Source of the DNA: JAAYCI01 sp031551695
GTDB taxonomy: Bacteria; Bacillota; Clostridia; Oscillospirales; Ruminococcaceae
Length of the DNA stretch: 64,000 bases
Direction of reading: 5' to 3'
Assembly (NCBI GenBank): GCA_031551695.1
Contig: JAVBNG010000016.1
Location: 106,064 to 170,063, forward strand
Each line of letters begins with the position of its first letter. Position 1 is the first letter of the stretch. Below are positions 62,691-64,000 of this stretch, one piece after another. Position numbers and translations under genes: made by a program. The notes beneath the pieces were generated by a model. It was given only the letters and a program-made list of their open reading frames with translations. It was not told where the DNA came from and did no database searches.

Positions 62691-62719
62691 ATTATAGCGG
62701 GTGCAAAACAAATAGTAAA
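62691..62719 (-). promoter_or_regulatory. Promoter of the hydrogenase-sensor cluster
   Basis: Minus strand TTTACT (62714-62719), 17-base spacer, TATAAT (62691-62696). Confidence 0.72.
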
Positions 62720-62720
62720 G

Positions 62721-62806
62721 TGCGCGGCCCCACGCTTCTTTCGTGGGCCGGCGCATTTTTCAGTGCCGCTTTCCGCCGGTTTCTTCGCCGGAAACGCGGC
62801 AGTGCA
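62721..62806. repeat. Two tandem GC-rich hairpins between divergent promoters
   Basis: TGCGC-GGCCC-ACG on the left of 62721-62755 pairs with its mirror and is followed by TTTTT (62756-62760), a full terminator form. Next, CAGTGCCGC (62761-62769) faces GCGGCAGTG (62796-62804) with an inner CCGG/CCGG stem, an imperfect long hairpin. No plus-strand gene precedes them in this gap. Confidence 0.6.
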
Positions 62807-62820
62807 AAAAATTAAGTTTG

Positions 62821-62840
62821 GTGATGTTGCACAATATCAC
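62821..62840. promoter_or_regulatory. 20-bp near-perfect palindrome upstream of the rny promoter
   Basis: GTGATGTTG-CA-CAATATCAC has one mismatch between its 9-base arms and ends one base before the -35 element. It is a likely binding site for an unknown regulator. Confidence 0.55.
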
Positions 62841-62841
62841 C

Positions 62842-62871
62842 TTGACAATATATGCCGAAACGGTCTACAAT
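62842..62871 (+). promoter_or_regulatory. Promoter of rny
   Basis: TTGACA (62842-62847), 18-base spacer, TACAAT (62866-62871), leaving a leader of about 180 bases before the ATG. Confidence 0.72.
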
Positions 62872-63059
62872 GGTGTTGTTATTTTTGGCACATTGTTACA
62901 TCTGTAAGGTTTCACGGGTTTCGGCATAAATGACAACCGGATCATTTCAGGGTTCTGGTTTCGCCGCCTTGCGCAAAGGTGGCGGGCCACTGTTTTGTCG
63001 GGGCGGTTTGCAGCCGCCTGGCAGGGCGCAATCGATATTTTTAAGGAGTTGACTGTTTG

Positions 63060-64000
63060 ATGCCAACATGGGTACTTGTGTTGGTGGCGGTCGCTGGGGT
63101 TTTACTCGCGTTCATCACTTTTTTGGCGGGCATTGCGTACCGCCGCCGCACAGCGGAACGTATCAACGGTAGTGCAGAAGAAGAAGCGAAAAAAATCGTA
63201 AACGACGCCATCAAATCGGCCGAGCAAAAAGCCAGGGAAACATTGGTGGAGGCGAAAGACCAGGCCTATTCTCTCCGCCAGGAAGCTGAGAAGGAAATCA
63301 AGGAGCGCCGGGCGGAGATCGTCCGCCAAGAGCGCCGCGTAGACCAAAAAGAAGAGACCATCGACAAAAAGACCCAATCGCTTGAGCAAAAAGAGGACGC
63401 GCTGAAAAAACGCGACCAACTGGCCGAAGCGCGCATGGCGGAAATTGAGCAAATGAAGGAACGCGAGCTGGAGAAGCTGGAAAGCATCGCAGGCCTGACA
63501 CAGGAAGACGCCAAGCGCGAGCTTTTGGGCCGTGTGGACGAGAATTTGGGCCGCGAGAAGGCCATGCGCATCCAAACCTATGAGACCCAGATGAAGGACG
63601 AGGCCGACGAGCTGGCACGCGAGCTGATCTCCCAGGCCGTGGCCCGCTGCGCGGCAGACCATTCCAGCGAGGCCACCGTCTCGGTGGTGGCGCTGCCGAA
63701 TGACGAGATGAAAGGCCGCATCATCGGCCGTGAAGGCCGCAACATCCGCGCGCTGGAAACGGCCACCGGCGTGGACCTCATCATCGACGACACCCCCGAG
63801 GCCATCACCCTTTCCAGCTTTGACCCCGTGCGCCGCGAAGTGGCGCGCCAAACGCTGGAAAAGCTGATTGCGGACGGCCGCATCCACCCGGCGCGCATTG
63901 AGGAGACCGTTGAACAATGCAGGCGGGACCTGGAGCTTGTGATGCAGCGCGACGGCGAGCGCGCCGTGATGGACGCCGGCGTGCACGGCCTGCACCCGGA
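63060..64000 (+). CDS. rny: Ribonuclease Y (3' part beyond window)
   Basis: The first 313 codons are visible, from the ATG at 63060 behind AAGGAG. An N-terminal membrane helix (VLVLVAVAGVLLAFITFLAG) is followed by a long charged coiled coil (about residues 35-190) and the KH domain GRIIGREGRNIRALE. The HD catalytic domain begins at the window end (VMDAGVHGLHPE). It is the main endonuclease starting mRNA decay in many Firmicutes, held at the membrane. Nothing looks altered in the visible part. Confidence 0.96.
   Translation, partial: MPTWVLVLVAVAGVLLAFITFLAGIAYRRRTAERINGSAEEEAKKIVNDAIKSAEQKARETLVEAKDQAYSLRQEAEKEIKERRAEIVRQERRVDQKEETIDKKTQSLEQKEDALKKRDQLAEARMAEIEQMKERELEKLESIAGLTQEDAKRELLGRVDENLGREKAMRIQTYETQMKDEADELARELISQAVARCAADHSSEATVSVVALPNDEMKGRIIGREGRNIRALETATGVDLIIDDTPEAITLSSFDPVRREVARQTLEKLIADGRIHPARIEETVEQCRRDLELVMQRDGERAVMDAGVHGLHP

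Overview
The window is a G+C-rich chromosomal segment from a bacterium of the class Clostridia, probably Oscillospirales/Ruminococcaceae-like. The evidence is a CIRCE-controlled hrcA-grpE-dnaK-dnaJ operon, a THF riboswitch on an ECF folate transporter gene, a probable PPi-type phosphofructokinase, the GGGtGRT/NifU-like scaffold pair, a hydrogenase-like sensor cluster, and strong AGGAGG ribosome binding sites with many GTG/TTG starts. No rRNA, tRNA, CRISPR array, integrase or transposase was seen.

Layout. 1-3.1 kb holds a DNA-repair pair (radical SAM plus partner) behind a divergent XRE/S24 regulator with two matched operators and a small membrane protein. 3.2-9.3 kb holds folT with its THF riboswitch, an M3 peptidase, a methyltransferase, and metY-metA (homocysteine by the acetyl route). 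9.8-13.6 kb holds HU and a divergent GH2/MFS sugar locus. 13.7-19.9 kb is an HD protein followed by a dlt-like surface acylation operon (MBOAT, SGNH, adenylation enzyme, GNAT, carrier protein). 20-25.2 kb is the heat-shock operon. 25.4-35.1 kb is housekeeping: DEAD helicase, CPBP protease, redox protein, phosphofructokinase, pyrB-pyrI, a MalQ-NnrE fusion, YbaK, VOC.

35.2-41.7 kb is a visibly AT-richer accessory island. It carries agr-type remnants, a secreted protein, a lipoprotein, an ABC ATPase and an internally duplicated permease. It is bounded on the left by a displaced copy of the 3' end of the GGGtGRT gene and on the right by the intact gene, the pattern left by insertion at a gene 3' end. 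41.7-50.2 kb holds the Fe-S scaffold pair and an oligopeptide ABC operon whose binding protein is circularly permuted. 50.7-54.9 kb holds eno, prmA, rsmE and degV. 54.9-64 kb holds clpB, a DUF624 protein, a lipid kinase, the hydrogenase-sensor cluster and the start of rny.

Most unusual signals: (1) the permuted OppA-like protein, in which the canonical N-terminal part sits at the C-terminus; (2) a dispersed ~110-165 nt element, found four times between genes, whose stems keep pairing while their sequence changes; (3) the island that swapped the 3' end of the GGGtGRT gene; (4) the MalQ-NnrE fusion; (5) the S24 regulator whose two operators lie inside the -35/-10 spacers of divergent promoters. 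All family assignments are by recognition of motifs; no database search was run.
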